The translations under genes and the position numbers were made by a program. 32,156 nucleotides of DNA from positions 1 through 32,156 of the forward strand of contig JAPLTV010000119.1 in assembly GCA_026397955.1 (NCBI GenBank), given 5' to 3'. Under the pieces are notes generated by a model. The model did no database searches and had not been told where the DNA came from. It was given only the letters and a program-made list of their open reading frames with translations. Shown here piece after piece: positions 8,423 to 17,337 of this stretch. Within the stretch, counting starts at the first letter, position 1, and the number at the start of each line of letters is the position of its first letter. The DNA comes from Verrucomicrobiota bacterium. Lineage in GTDB: Bacteria > Verrucomicrobiota > Verrucomicrobiia > Opitutales > UBA953.

Positions 8423-10234
8423 ATGGCCCTACTCAGTCTCCTTGATGTCTATGTCAGCTTCGGCGGCCCTCCCGTACTGGACCACCTGAACCTCCAGATC
8501 GAGGAAGGGGAACGCGTCTGTCTGCTCGGCCGCAATGGCGCCGGCAAGACTACCCTCATGCGCATCGCCGCCGGGGAATCTGCCCCCGACACTGGGTCGG
8601 TCACGATCCCTGACGGCGTCTGCATCGCCCGCCTGACCCAGGAAATCCCGGAGAGCCTCCCTGGCAACGTCCGGGATATCGTGACCTCAGGTCTCCGCGC
8701 CGACGACCATTCTGAAGATTGGGAAAAGGACCTCCGGGTCGACGACCTGATTGCCCGCCTCGGCCTCCCTGAGGACCGTGAGTTTAATGACCTCTCGGGC
8801 GGACTCAAACGTCGCTGCCTCCTTGCCAAGGCCTTGGCCGCCAAGCCGGGCCTGCTGCTGCTCGACGAGCCGACCAATCACATGGACCTCGATTCGATCC
8901 TTTGGATGGAAGAGTTCCTCCTCGAACAGAAAATCCCCCTACTCTTTGTCACGCACGACCGCGCCTTCCTGCGCCGCATGGCGAACCGCATCATCGAACT
9001 CGACCGTGGCAAGCTTGCTAGCTGGTCCTGCGACTACGACACCTACCTCGTCCGCAAGGAAGAGCTCTTTGTCGCCGAAGAACGCCAGCGCGCCGCCTTT
9101 GATAAGAAACTCGGACAGGAAGAAGCCTGGTCCCGCCGTAGCCCGGGCGCCCGCCGCACGAAGTCCAACGCCCGCATGGAAGCCCTCGTGAAGATGCGTG
9201 CCCAACGCGGCGCTTTGCGTTCCGTCGCTGGCTCCGCGAAGATGGAAATCAGCGAAGCAGAACGTTCCGGCGTCCGCGTGGTCGAAGCCGAAGAGATCGC
9301 CTTCGCCTACCCAGGCGGTACGCCCCTCATCCGCGAATTCAGCCTCGTCCTCAACCGCGGCGACAAGGTCGGCCTCATCGGTCCGAACGGCGCTGGCAAG
9401 ACCACCCTCGTCAAGATGCTGCTCGGCCAGCTGGCTCCGACCTCAGGTGTCCTGAAGTTCGGCACGAAGATGGAAGTGATTTACTTCGACCAGATGCGTG
9501 AACAGATCGACGACGACAAGACCGTCGCCGAGAACCTCGCCGGCGACAGCGATACGGTCACGGTGCAGGGCCGCTCGCGCCATGTCATCAGTTACCTGCA
9601 GGACTTCCTCTTCGACCCCACTCGTGCTCGCTCCAAGGCCAAGGTACTCTCGGGCGGCGAACGTAACCGACTCCTACTCGCTCGCCTGTTCACCAAACCG
9701 GCCAACGTGCTCGTGCTCGACGAACCAACGAACGACCTCGACGCCGAGACCCTCGACGTCCTGGAGGACATCCTCGTCGATTATGCCGGGACGCTGATCA
9801 TGGTCTCCCACGACCGTGCCTTCCTCGACAACGTCGTCACAAGCACGCTGGTCTTCGAGGGCAACGGTGTCGTCACCGAACACGCCGGCGGCTACACCGA
9901 CTGGCGTAACGAACTCGCCCGCATCGCCGTGGCCAAGCGAACGGCCGCCGTCGGGACGGTCGCCAAGACCGTCGCCACAAAAACGGCTGCCTCCGCCCAG
10001 CCTGGCGCCAAGCTCAACAATAAGGAGCGCAAGGAACTCGAGACCCTTCCCGGCAAGATCGAACAACTCGAAGCCGAACAGGCGCAGATCACCGTGCAGC
10101 TGGGCGACCCTGAAATTTATAAGGACGGTGGCACCAAGGCCGCCGCGCTGCAGAAGCGCCTTCACGCCGCCGAAGCCGAGCACTCCGAAGCCCTAGCTCG
10201 CTGGATGGACCTCGACGCCCGCAAGGACGCCTAA
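8423..10234 (+). CDS. uup: ABC-F family ATP-binding protein, Uup-like (603 aa)
   Basis: Soluble twin-ATPase protein of the ABC-F group, which acts on ribosomes rather than in transport. The first nucleotide-binding domain has Walker A GRNGAGKTT (36-44), signature LSGG near 123 and Walker B LLLLDEPTNHMD near 145. The second has GPNGAGKTT near 320, LSGGERNR near 409 and LVLDEPTNDLD near 429. The inter-domain linker is rich in Arg and Lys (SPGARRTKSNARMEALVK), and a C-terminal charged coiled coil spans about 525-600; both match Uup. E. coli Uup affects ribosome function and transposon excision. It lies 58 bp after the DUF1501 gene behind a pyrimidine-rich leader and looks like a housekeeping gene unrelated to the oxidative genes. 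The paralog name is moderately certain; the ABC-F family assignment is very certain. Confidence 0.93.
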   Translation: MALLSLLDVYVSFGGPPVLDHLNLQIEEGERVCLLGRNGAGKTTLMRIAAGESAPDTGSVTIPDGVCIARLTQEIPESLPGNVRDIVTSGLRADDHSEDWEKDLRVDDLIARLGLPEDREFNDLSGGLKRRCLLAKALAAKPGLLLLDEPTNHMDLDSILWMEEFLLEQKIPLLFVTHDRAFLRRMANRIIELDRGKLASWSCDYDTYLVRKEELFVAEERQRAAFDKKLGQEEAWSRRSPGARRTKSNARMEALVKMRAQRGALRSVAGSAKMEISEAERSGVRVVEAEEIAFAYPGGTPLIREFSLVLNRGDKVGLIGPNGAGKTTLVKMLLGQLAPTSGVLKFGTKMEVIYFDQMREQIDDDKTVAENLAGDSDTVTVQGRSRHVISYLQDFLFDPTRARSKAKVLSGGERNRLLLARLFTKPANVLVLDEPTNDLDAETLDVLEDILVDYAGTLIMVSHDRAFLDNVVTSTLVFEGNGVVTEHAGGYTDWRNELARIAVAKRTAAVGTVAKTVATKTAASAQPGAKLNNKERKELETLPGKIEQLEAEQAQITVQLGDPEIYKDGGTKAAALQKRLHAAEAEHSEALARWMDLDARKDA

Positions 10235-10270
10235 GTAAGCCCAGTGTATTCGTAGGGTTTTGCCGTCGAA

Positions 10271-10312
10271 TTGGAGAATTGTGCCGTTTTTAAGATAATA
10301 GTTTCAGTTATC
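10271..10312 (+). promoter_or_regulatory. Candidate promoter with overlapping dyad upstream of the XylR-like regulator
   Basis: TTGGAG (10271-10276) and GATAAT (10294-10299) are spaced by exactly 17 bp. The -10 box is also the left arm of a small inverted repeat, GATAA (10294-10298) and TTATC (10308-10312). A dyad over the -10 box would suit autoregulation or repression. The -35 match is weak, and the predicted start would leave a leader of about 160 nt before the ATG at 10469. Confidence 0.35.
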
Positions 10313-10468
10313 GGCAGTTGCCCGAAGGCATGCCGGGGACAGTATCTTCGTTAGTGCCAAGTAAATAGGGGCTAATTCGATCTGAAACACCTTGAACGAC
10401 CAGTCATCATTCCTCGGACCATTCTGTGCCGATTCTCGCCAGGAATCGTTCCTTTCCCTGCCCCTAGC

Positions 10469-11620
10469 ATGAAAAGCCCCCGTAACGTCCTGCTCGCCCT
10501 CGGCTGGTATGACCATCGTCTACTCCAAGGCATCGCGACGTATGCGTCAGAGCACCGCTGGCACCTGGCCTCCCACAGCATTATCCACGAGAAGGTAATC
10601 CCGTGGGGCTGGGACGGGGACGGCATCTTGGCTTGGCTAGGCGCCGGCGACGACCTGGCCGACTTCGTCCGCAAAGCCGACAAGCCGACGGTCGACTTCT
10701 CCCTGCGCCGTCGGGATACGCCCTTCGCGCACGTGGTGCAGGATCACGCCAAGACCGGAGAGCTGGTGGCCGAACATTTCATCGAGCGAGGCATGACCCG
10801 CTTCTGCTTCTTCAGCGACACCGAGAACTGGTCTCAGGTCGAACGTGGCGAAGCCTTCGCGGAAGCGCTCCGTCGACGTGGCCTCGCCTGCGATCAACTG
10901 CGCTGGCAGCCCACCGGCAAACGAGGAGCTGCCCAGGACGAATGGCAAAGTCGTCGCACCTGGCTGATTACCCGGCTCAAAGAATCACCCAAGCCTCTGG
11001 CGGTCTTCGCCGCCAACGGAACCTTGGCCGTCGAGGTCCGCGAACTCTGCGAAGAAGCCGGCCTGCACGTCCCCACCCAGGTCGCGATTGTCGGCATTGA
11101 CGACTATCTGCTCTCGGTCGGGGCGATTAAGAAATATGTCTCCGGCGTCGACACGAACCTAGAAGAACAAGGCTATCGCGGGGCCGAGCTGCTCGACCGG
11201 CTTATGCGCGGCGAGGCTGCCCCGATCGAACCCATCCGCATCCAGCCGGCCGGAGTCATCACCCGCATGAGCAGCGATATCCTGGCCACCGGCCATGAAG
11301 GCGTCATCCGGGCACTGCATCATATTACCGACCATTTCGCTGGCTCGCTTGGAGTGAAAGAACTGGCCGCTATCGCCCATATGTCCGAACGCGGCCTGCG
11401 TCAGGCCTTCGTGAAACACGTCGGGTGTACGCCGGGAGATCGCCTACGTACGGTCCGGATCGATTCCGCCAAACGCCTGCTCGCGGGCTCGACCGAGAAG
11501 ATCGAAGCCATCTCCCATCGCTGCGGCTACCCGAACCTGAACTCCTTCTTCGCCGCGTTTCGCCGCACGGAAAACATGACCCCGGCGGAATACCGCCGGA
11601 TCATGCGCTTCCGCAGCTGA
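10469..11620 (+). CDS. XylR-type transcriptional regulator: LacI-like sensor plus AraC HTH (383 aa)
   Basis: One-component sugar-responsive regulator. Residues about 5-275 form a periplasmic-binding-protein-like ligand domain of the XylR/LacI type: VLLALGWYDHRLLQGIATYA at the start and VAIVGIDDYLL near 207-217, the usual G-hDD block. Residues about 285-380 are an AraC-type double helix-turn-helix (LAAIAHMSERGLRQAF..., ending ENMTPAEYRR). The family usually activates sugar catabolic genes on ligand binding; its ligand here is unknown. It is the only specific regulator in the window and so a candidate controller of the nearby oxidative clusters, though no operator was identified. The ATG follows a C-rich leader without a Shine-Dalgarno sequence. 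It ends 9 bp from the convergent gene below with no clear terminator between. Confidence 0.9.
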   Translation: MKSPRNVLLALGWYDHRLLQGIATYASEHRWHLASHSIIHEKVIPWGWDGDGILAWLGAGDDLADFVRKADKPTVDFSLRRRDTPFAHVVQDHAKTGELVAEHFIERGMTRFCFFSDTENWSQVERGEAFAEALRRRGLACDQLRWQPTGKRGAAQDEWQSRRTWLITRLKESPKPLAVFAANGTLAVEVRELCEEAGLHVPTQVAIVGIDDYLLSVGAIKKYVSGVDTNLEEQGYRGAELLDRLMRGEAAPIEPIRIQPAGVITRMSSDILATGHEGVIRALHHITDHFAGSLGVKELAAIAHMSERGLRQAFVKHVGCTPGDRLRTVRIDSAKRLLAGSTEKIEAISHRCGYPNLNSFFAAFRRTENMTPAEYRRIMRFRS

Positions 11621-11629
11621 GCCGTAAGA

Positions 11630-13897
11630 TTACTCCGCCAAGGCGTGGATGGTATTGATTACCTGACCACGCAGCTCGACACCATCGGCCGCTTTGATCT
11701 CATACTTTAGCTGCATCTGCATGGCGGGACGAAGATCGGGAATCTCTAGGAAGACCGAACGGCGGTCGGCGGAGACGGTGGCGGACTTGACGGCCAAAGG
11801 GTTGTGCTTTCGCTCCGACATCTGGGTCTTGCTGAACTGGAGCTTGCCGTCGTTGCCGAGCTCAGTGGCGGCCACCTTAGTCTCAAGCGTGGAGACATCA
11901 GGCGACCCGTAGGCTGCGGACCAAACGTAGTTCCAGACTTCGATGTTCCAATTTCCGGCGTCGGCGGCGGCCTTGGGGTCAATCTCGCACGCGAAGTCGA
12001 GCTTGATACCTTTCTTGGTCGCGGCGAGGGCGATGGGCATGCGGGTGGCGGCGCCGGTATAGCGCACGCGCTGGAAGCAGCCGTTCTGCGTCGCGGTGGT
12101 CTGCCAACCACGCAGGCCAGTCACGTAGAGCTGTCCATCCTTGGGATTGAACCGGGCGCGCATGGCTCCGCTACCGAAGTCGACGTTGAAGCGTGCCACC
12201 CCACCCTGCATCTGCGGCTGGCCATTGTAGGTCACTTCCTGCGGCAAGACGCCGAACAAGGAACAGGTACCGTAGCTGAGATGGAGTAGACGGTCTTTCC
12301 ACGGGCCGAACTTGTCTGAAGTGACCCAGACCTGACCCCCGCTGGAGTTGTCCACGTCCTTGGGGAACCAGCACAATGGGCGATCGTAGTCGGTCGGCTC
12401 CGTCGCACGGTGGGCGAGCGGAGGGACGCCATAGAAGCCGCCCTGCTTGACCCAGTTAAGACGGCACACGGGCGTCCAGGTGCCTTCGTTGTCGCCGGTG
12501 GTAACTTGGCCGGTCGGGCTGACGGCCATGCCGTTGGGCGCACGGAAGCCGGATGCGAAGAGCTCACTCTTCTTACCGTCAGGTGAGATTTTCAGGAGTG
12601 CACCGTGATGGTCGCAGATTTCGTCAAAGCCTCGGCCACCCTTGCGGACGGGACCGGCCTTGATGTAATAGAAATTCCCGGCGGCGTCCGTCTGCAGGTC
12701 GAAGACGAACTCATGGAAGTTCTTCGTGACCATCACGTCGAAATTGAAGGCCTCGTAAGCGTCGCACTCGCCGTCGCCGTCGGTGTCGCGCAACTTCCAG
12801 ATGCCGTCGCGGCAGGTGACGTAGACTTCCCCGTTCACGACCTTGAGTCCGAGGGGATGATAGAGTCCGGCGGCGAAGCGGCGCCAGGTGACCTTCTCGA
12901 GCTTGTCATCGATACCGGAAGCGATGAAGACATCGCCATGGAAGGTGCTGATGACGGCGCGTCCGTCGGGCAGGAAATCGAAGGCCGAAGTAAACATCTG
13001 AGCCTTCCAAGGATTGGTCACCGGCAGCTTCACGTCGTCTACGACATAAGCCTCACCCGGCTTCTCGGAGAGCTTACCCGCGGTCTCGACGGACTCAGGC
13101 CAGAGCGTCTTGGCGACCTTCAGCAGCATCGCAGGCGTATCGGTCTCGAAAGATTGCGGCAGCGGCACGCCAGGCGGCAGATAGGCGATACGGACCGTCG
13201 TCACATCCTTTGATCCGTCCACACGGGCGACGGCATGGCCGTCGAGCTGGCCGACCTTGGTGGCGCCAATCGTGACGATGCGGGATACGTCGGCCGACTT
13301 GCCCAGCATGAGGGTGATACCCTTGGCGGAGGCAGCGATATCGAGCGTACGCACGACGAACTGGACCTCGTTCGCCGTGACGACCTCCGCGGTCTCATCG
13401 ATGGCCACGCCACCGATCTCCCAGCGGACGACGACAGATCGACCAGCGTTATGGAATCCCTTGAAACGAACCTGGCTGACCGGCAGCGGACCGAAGCCCT
13501 TGCGGGGAGACAGCGCTGTAGCGTCGGCGCCCAGCATAAAACCAGCGAAGTCACCGGTGACGAAAATCGTGTCACCCATCGCCGTCGGATAATCCCCGCG
13601 AGACATCAGATTCATCTCAGTCGTGAACTTGCCGGACCACGCACCGATCGGACGACAGAGATCGAGGTCGTAGGCGATACCCTTCTTGCCATCTTCCCCG
13701 AGACGGACAGCCAGCCCCTTCAGGCCAGTCGAATCAATCGTGCCGTCCTTGTGCTTACCAACCCCGACGGTGCCGAGGATCCACTGGCCCGGGGCTTCCG
13801 CGACGGGCGCAGCGACGGTGGTCTTCTTGGCGGGCTTCTTGGCCTGGCCGAAGAGTAGACCAACGGAGAGGAATAAAGCGACGAGGGGCGAACGCAT
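11630..13897 (-). CDS. Secreted beta-propeller protein of the DUF6797 type (755 aa)
   Basis: Exported protein resembling PVC proteins annotated as DUF6797-containing. Order of parts: a signal peptide (MRSPLVALFLSVGLLFGQA) and a short Lys/Ala/Pro stretch; a beta-rich N-terminal region to about residue 240; an NHL/glucose-dehydrogenase-like propeller at about 290-600, with blocks such as FDFLPDGRAVISTFHGDV, GLYHPLGLKVVNGEVYVTC and GFRAPNGMAVSPTGQ; and a beta-rich C-terminal domain. DTDGDGECD resembles a calcium-binding loop. There is no CxxCH, so electrons, if any, would pass elsewhere; the reaction is unknown. I place the start at 13897, where the signal peptide begins. An in-frame ATG at 13909 would add only four residues and directly abuts the hexamer array. 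An upstream terminator separates it from the neighbouring minus-strand gene. Confidence 0.8.
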   Translation of the reverse strand: MRSPLVALFLSVGLLFGQAKKPAKKTTVAAPVAEAPGQWILGTVGVGKHKDGTIDSTGLKGLAVRLGEDGKKGIAYDLDLCRPIGAWSGKFTTEMNLMSRGDYPTAMGDTIFVTGDFAGFMLGADATALSPRKGFGPLPVSQVRFKGFHNAGRSVVVRWEIGGVAIDETAEVVTANEVQFVVRTLDIAASAKGITLMLGKSADVSRIVTIGATKVGQLDGHAVARVDGSKDVTTVRIAYLPPGVPLPQSFETDTPAMLLKVAKTLWPESVETAGKLSEKPGEAYVVDDVKLPVTNPWKAQMFTSAFDFLPDGRAVISTFHGDVFIASGIDDKLEKVTWRRFAAGLYHPLGLKVVNGEVYVTCRDGIWKLRDTDGDGECDAYEAFNFDVMVTKNFHEFVFDLQTDAAGNFYYIKAGPVRKGGRGFDEICDHHGALLKISPDGKKSELFASGFRAPNGMAVSPTGQVTTGDNEGTWTPVCRLNWVKQGGFYGVPPLAHRATEPTDYDRPLCWFPKDVDNSSGGQVWVTSDKFGPWKDRLLHLSYGTCSLFGVLPQEVTYNGQPQMQGGVARFNVDFGSGAMRARFNPKDGQLYVTGLRGWQTTATQNGCFQRVRYTGAATRMPIALAATKKGIKLDFACEIDPKAAADAGNWNIEVWNYVWSAAYGSPDVSTLETKVAATELGNDGKLQFSKTQMSERKHNPLAVKSATVSADRRSVFLEIPDLRPAMQMQLKYEIKAADGVELRGQVINTIHALAE

Positions 13898-13910
13898 GGG
13901 AAGATACATA

Positions 13911-13934
13911 GGGACAGGGACGGGGACAGGGACA
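13911..13934 (-). repeat. Phased hexamer array upstream of the DUF6797-type gene (4 units)
   Basis: On the plus strand the four consecutive units are GGGACA, GGGACG, GGGACA and GGGACA. Read toward the gene on the minus strand they are (T/C)GTCCC units ending 13 nt before the ATG at 13897. Four GGG runs with three-base spacers meet the standard G-quadruplex pattern on the plus strand, which is the template strand for this gene. Confidence 0.9.
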
Positions 13935-13971
13935 GAAAAAAGAAAGGGTCGGAGTCCACAGACCCCGACCC
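13935..13971 (-). terminator. Intrinsic terminator after the NPCBM/cytochrome gene
   Basis: In the minus-strand transcript an 11-bp stem (13961-13971 with 13946-13956) encloses a four-base loop (13957-13960) and is followed by TTTCTTTTTTC (13945-13935). The one imperfect pair is G-U in the minus-strand RNA but would be A-C in a plus-strand RNA, which supports the minus orientation. It should end the transcript of the 1050-aa gene before the DUF6797-type gene. Confidence 0.85.
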
Positions 13972-13981
13972 AATTTCAATT

Positions 13982-14011
13982 GGCCCTAGCCCGGGCCCTG
14001 ACCCGAGCCCT
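13982..14011. repeat. Degenerate phased hexamer array downstream of the NPCBM/cytochrome gene (5 units)
   Basis: On the plus strand the units are GGCCCT, AGCCCG, GGCCCT, GACCCG and AGCCCT, all with CCC at positions 3-5. The minus strand therefore has five GGG runs with three-base spacers, a G-quadruplex-type pattern. It begins 3 bp after the stop codon of the 1050-aa gene, inside its 3' untranslated region and before the terminator. Unlike the other arrays, its G-rich strand is the same sense as the flanking transcripts. Confidence 0.8.
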
Positions 14012-14014
14012 AAA

Positions 14015-17000
14015 TCACAGACTACGCAGGTAGGCGGCAAGGTCAGCGACACCCTGCTCCGTCAGACCCATCTGGGCCGGCGTGAACATGAGCGAACGGT
14101 CGAGATGCTTCTCTTCCTTGATACGGTTGCGGGGAATCGACTGCACGAGGCCGCCCATGGACTTGATCATCAGCGGATCGCCCGAGGACAGCACCATGCC
14201 GGTGATGACCATGCCGTCGTCGAGCACCACGCGCGTGCCCTCGAAGCCGTGCGAGATGTTGTTGGACGGCTGCGAGATGTTCAGCACGAGGGTCTCGAGC
14301 GACTGCTGCTTGGCGTAGGTCGTGAGGTCGGGGCCGAAGTCGATGCCTTTGCCATCGAACTTGTGGCAAGCCTGACAGACGGCCGAAACGGCCTTACCGC
14401 GGGCGGCATCGCCCTTGAGCGCGGCGATGACCTCAACGGAGGCGAGCGCCTTGGAGCCAGCCGGTTCAGGAGGCAGGTCGGAGCCGACGAGCTTGGCGGC
14501 CGAAGCGTCGCCCCCATGGGCTTTCACAATGGCGTCGACGTCGAAGGCCTTCCAGAGGCTAGCCTTGCGATTACCGATCCACCATTTGGCGAGGTCGGCC
14601 AGAGCGAACTTCTTGTTCAGCGAAAGCTCGACCATCGTGCCGGCGGCTTCGGCGCTGCGCGTGAAGGCCAGCGTGGTGAGGTCGCGCTTGAGCTCGTTCT
14701 CGTTCAGCTTGCCGGAGAGCAGGCGGGCGCGGACGTCGCGGACGGAGGAAGCCGGGTGCAGGCGCCAGGTCAGCCAGGCATAAGCCGGCGTCCATTCGAG
14801 CGCGGGCTTGACCATGACCTTGGCGATGGCGGCATGAACTTGGGCCTCGCGGTCTGTGGAACCGAGGCCGATGGCCTCGAGGTAAGCGCGGTCCTGTCCG
14901 TCGAACTGCTGGGCGATCGTCACAAGCGTGGCGACGGCGGCCGGGGTCTTGAAATCACGCAACGCAATCGCGACCTCGCGACGCACGGCGGCGGACTTGT
15001 CCTTGGCCATGGATTCGCAGAGCGAGAAGACGTCGCGATCGGCGGCGCGGAGGGCGCGGAAGGCCACGAGGCGTCGGGTATCGTCCGCGGAAGCGAGTTC
15101 CTTGCGGGCGAGTGCGGAGCCCTTGTCACCCAGCTGCGCGAGCAGCCAGACGGCCCGGGATGAGACGTAAGGATTCGCGTCGGACAACAGGGCGGCGACA
15201 TCGTCGGCGACCTTGTCGCCAGCGGCCTTGAGGCGGTTGAAGCCACCGGCACGGACGTTCGGCGCCGGGCTGCGCAGCGCGGCGAGCTGTCCGGCTACGG
15301 TGGTGAGATCAATCTTGGGCATGACCGACTTGAAGCCCTTCGGAGCGATTCGGTAGATGGTACCGGACAGGCTGTTGTCGCGGGTGCCGTGACCGCCCAC
15401 GCCGGGGTCGAACCAGTCGGCGACATAGATCGCGCCGTCAGGGCCGACGCAGACGTCGGAGGGGCGGAACTTGGTCTTCAGGAGGCCGGTGGCCTTGCCG
15501 CCGAGGAAGTCGGATCCGGCCCACTCCTTCTCCTTATTGGACGTCAGGAAGTCGAAGCGCTCGAGCTTCATGCCGGCGCCATCAGGCTTGGGGAGGTAAC
15601 CGAAGACGACATTCTTGCCAGCCTCGCAGGCAAGGAGCAGGCCGTTCCACTTCGGGTCGAGCGCGCCATTCTCGTAGAAGGCCACGCCGGTCGGCGAGCC
15701 GCCGCCGTAGACGTCGCCGGCAGGCATGGTGCCGGGGTCATCCTGACGCCATTCGGCGACCGGAGTCTCCTGGCCGGGGCGCTTATCGGCACCCCAGGAG
15801 CGCTGGCCGTCGGCCGAAGCGAAACCGGCGTTGCCTCCTTCCATGACCAGAGTCACGCGGCAGGCGGGCGGATCGTCGTTGTCGCTCTGGTACATGTCGC
15901 CCAGCGAGTTGATAGACTGCTCGAAGCTGTTGCGGTAATTGTGGCCGACGATGCGGGCGTGGGTGCCGTCGCTGTTCATGCGCACGGAGAAGCCACCGAC
16001 CCAGACATTGCCGTCATCGCTGCGCAGACCGGCCACCTTCTGGGCATCCACGGCCTGCTTGGTGAACTCACCATGGTTATAGGGGCTGCCGATACGGAAG
16101 GTCTTGCCGGACCTGTCGGTGAACTGCGCGCAGGTGTTGCCCTGATTAAAGTTCCACTTGCCGTCGGGACCGAAGGTCGCGCTGTGGAGCGAGTGGTCAT
16201 GGTTGCGGCCATTGAAGCCGGTGAGCAGGACTTCGCGCTTGTCGACCTTGGGATCGTAGACGCCGTCGCCGTTAACGTCGGTGTAGACGATCAGGTCCGG
16301 CGGCTGGGAGACGACGATCTTGCCGTCGATGTGCGCCACGCCGAGCGGCGAGACGAGATTGTCATCCTGGGTGAAGACCGTGACCTTGTCGGCTTTGCCG
16401 GCGCCGGTCGTGTCTTCAAGGACCACGATCCGGTCGCCTTCCGGACGGCGGCCTTTCTTGCCGCGGTAGTTGACGCCTTCGGCGACATACATCCGGCCGC
16501 GTTCGTCGAAATCGATGTTTGTCGGATTGAAGATCTGCGGCGAAGTGGCCCAGACCGTGACCTCGAAACCTTCGGGTACCGTGAAGAGTTCGGCCGGGAC
16601 GAGCGTAGGTCCGCCTTCGAAATCGACCGGCTTGTATTTCTCCGGACGGGTCGTGAAGACCGCGAACTTCACGTCGGCCGAACTGGCCTTGCCGCCACGG
16701 ATGGCGCCACCGTCGTCGATGCCGACCTTGGCGCGGAAGGACTTCGCCGGACCAGGCAGATCAAAGGCGATGAAGGAGCTGGCATGGGTGCCGATGCCGC
16801 GGGCGTAAGTCTGGCCGGCGATCTTGAGCGGCTTGCCGTCGTAGTTCTTGCCGATCCGGCTCGTCCCGAGCGACTCAGCTTCCTTCCACTTGAGTTTGGT
16901 GAGGTCAACTACCGTGCCGTCCGCCAAGACGACTTCGGGCTCGATCCAATTCGACCAGTCGCAGGCGTTGCCGTCCATTTCAGCAACCACCAGGTAGAGT

Positions 17001-17167
17001 TGCTTCGAGCCACTAAGCTCGGCCGTCAGCTCGACCAGGCGCTGCTTGTCCTTGGCATACAAGACGGGCGTTTCGGCGACAGGCTTAGGAGCGGCGGCGG
17101 AAGCCAGCGCTGCGAAGCCAAGAAGGGTCAAGAAGGAGGCATTGGCCATACGGGGTACGAAGGACAT
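14015..17167 (-). CDS. PVC-type haem-binding dehydrogenase: NPCBM, propeller, HEAT, cytochrome c (1050 aa)
   Basis: Large exported redox protein. After a signal peptide (ATG at 17167; an in-frame ATG at 17149 gives a tighter signal, MANASFLTLLGFAALASAAA) comes an NPCBM-like sugar-binding domain at about 45-165 (YARGIGTHASSFIAFDL). A 'PVC membrane-bound dehydrogenase' propeller follows at about 185-610 (NPTNIDFDERGRMYVAEG; ASRS-free but with GPDGAIYVADWFDPG), then HEAT-like helical repeats at about 620-880, and a C-terminal cytochrome c/haem-binding domain with CQACH at 931-935. The layout suggests sugar binding or oxidation at the propeller with electron transfer to the haem; the substrate is unknown. 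It is divergent from the operon at 17338 and shares a 170-bp promoter region with it. It ends at a hexamer array and an intrinsic terminator. Confidence 0.9.
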   Translation of the reverse strand: MSFVPRMANASFLTLLGFAALASAAAPKPVAETPVLYAKDKQRLVELTAELSGSKQLYLVVAEMDGNACDWSNWIEPEVVLADGTVVDLTKLKWKEAESLGTSRIGKNYDGKPLKIAGQTYARGIGTHASSFIAFDLPGPAKSFRAKVGIDDGGAIRGGKASSADVKFAVFTTRPEKYKPVDFEGGPTLVPAELFTVPEGFEVTVWATSPQIFNPTNIDFDERGRMYVAEGVNYRGKKGRRPEGDRIVVLEDTTGAGKADKVTVFTQDDNLVSPLGVAHIDGKIVVSQPPDLIVYTDVNGDGVYDPKVDKREVLLTGFNGRNHDHSLHSATFGPDGKWNFNQGNTCAQFTDRSGKTFRIGSPYNHGEFTKQAVDAQKVAGLRSDDGNVWVGGFSVRMNSDGTHARIVGHNYRNSFEQSINSLGDMYQSDNDDPPACRVTLVMEGGNAGFASADGQRSWGADKRPGQETPVAEWRQDDPGTMPAGDVYGGGSPTGVAFYENGALDPKWNGLLLACEAGKNVVFGYLPKPDGAGMKLERFDFLTSNKEKEWAGSDFLGGKATGLLKTKFRPSDVCVGPDGAIYVADWFDPGVGGHGTRDNSLSGTIYRIAPKGFKSVMPKIDLTTVAGQLAALRSPAPNVRAGGFNRLKAAGDKVADDVAALLSDANPYVSSRAVWLLAQLGDKGSALARKELASADDTRRLVAFRALRAADRDVFSLCESMAKDKSAAVRREVAIALRDFKTPAAVATLVTIAQQFDGQDRAYLEAIGLGSTDREAQVHAAIAKVMVKPALEWTPAYAWLTWRLHPASSVRDVRARLLSGKLNENELKRDLTTLAFTRSAEAAGTMVELSLNKKFALADLAKWWIGNRKASLWKAFDVDAIVKAHGGDASAAKLVGSDLPPEPAGSKALASVEVIAALKGDAARGKAVSAVCQACHKFDGKGIDFGPDLTTYAKQQSLETLVLNISQPSNNISHGFEGTRVVLDDGMVITGMVLSSGDPLMIKSMGGLVQSIPRNRIKEEKHLDRSLMFTPAQMGLTEQGVADLAAYLRSL

Positions 17168-17337
17168 ATTAGGTCAGGGGTGTGCCCCATAGACACCGCC
17201 TTTGGCCGACGGTTCAAACCCTAACCACGTCGTTATCCGCCCATCGGCTCGAAAACCGCACGGACGGCTTTACATCCTAATGACAGCCAACACGTTTTAG
17301 GAACCAAGGGCACCCCGCCCTGTCCTATCCTTTTCCG
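17168..17337. other. Divergent intergenic region (170 bp)
   Basis: This gap must carry promoters for the 1050-aa dehydrogenase (minus) and the four-gene operon (plus). A small GGGG-TGTG-CCCC dyad at 17177-17188 lies just before the minus-strand gene. The last 30 bases before the plus-strand ATG are C/T-rich. I see no box pair good enough to call a promoter and no RNA gene. Confidence 0.5.

Noticed and set aside
11582-11599. Perfect 7-bp hairpin CCGGCGG-AATA-CCGCCGG near the end of the regulator gene
   Set aside because: It lies in codons for the conserved AraC ending TPAEYRR and has no T-run. Composition and protein constraint explain it, so it is not called as a terminator for the convergent pair.
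15389-17224. Long plus-strand open frame (611 codons) opposite the 1050-aa dehydrogenase
   Set aside because: Same mirror-frame effect. No recognisable domain, and it spans the N-terminal and propeller parts of a clear gene.
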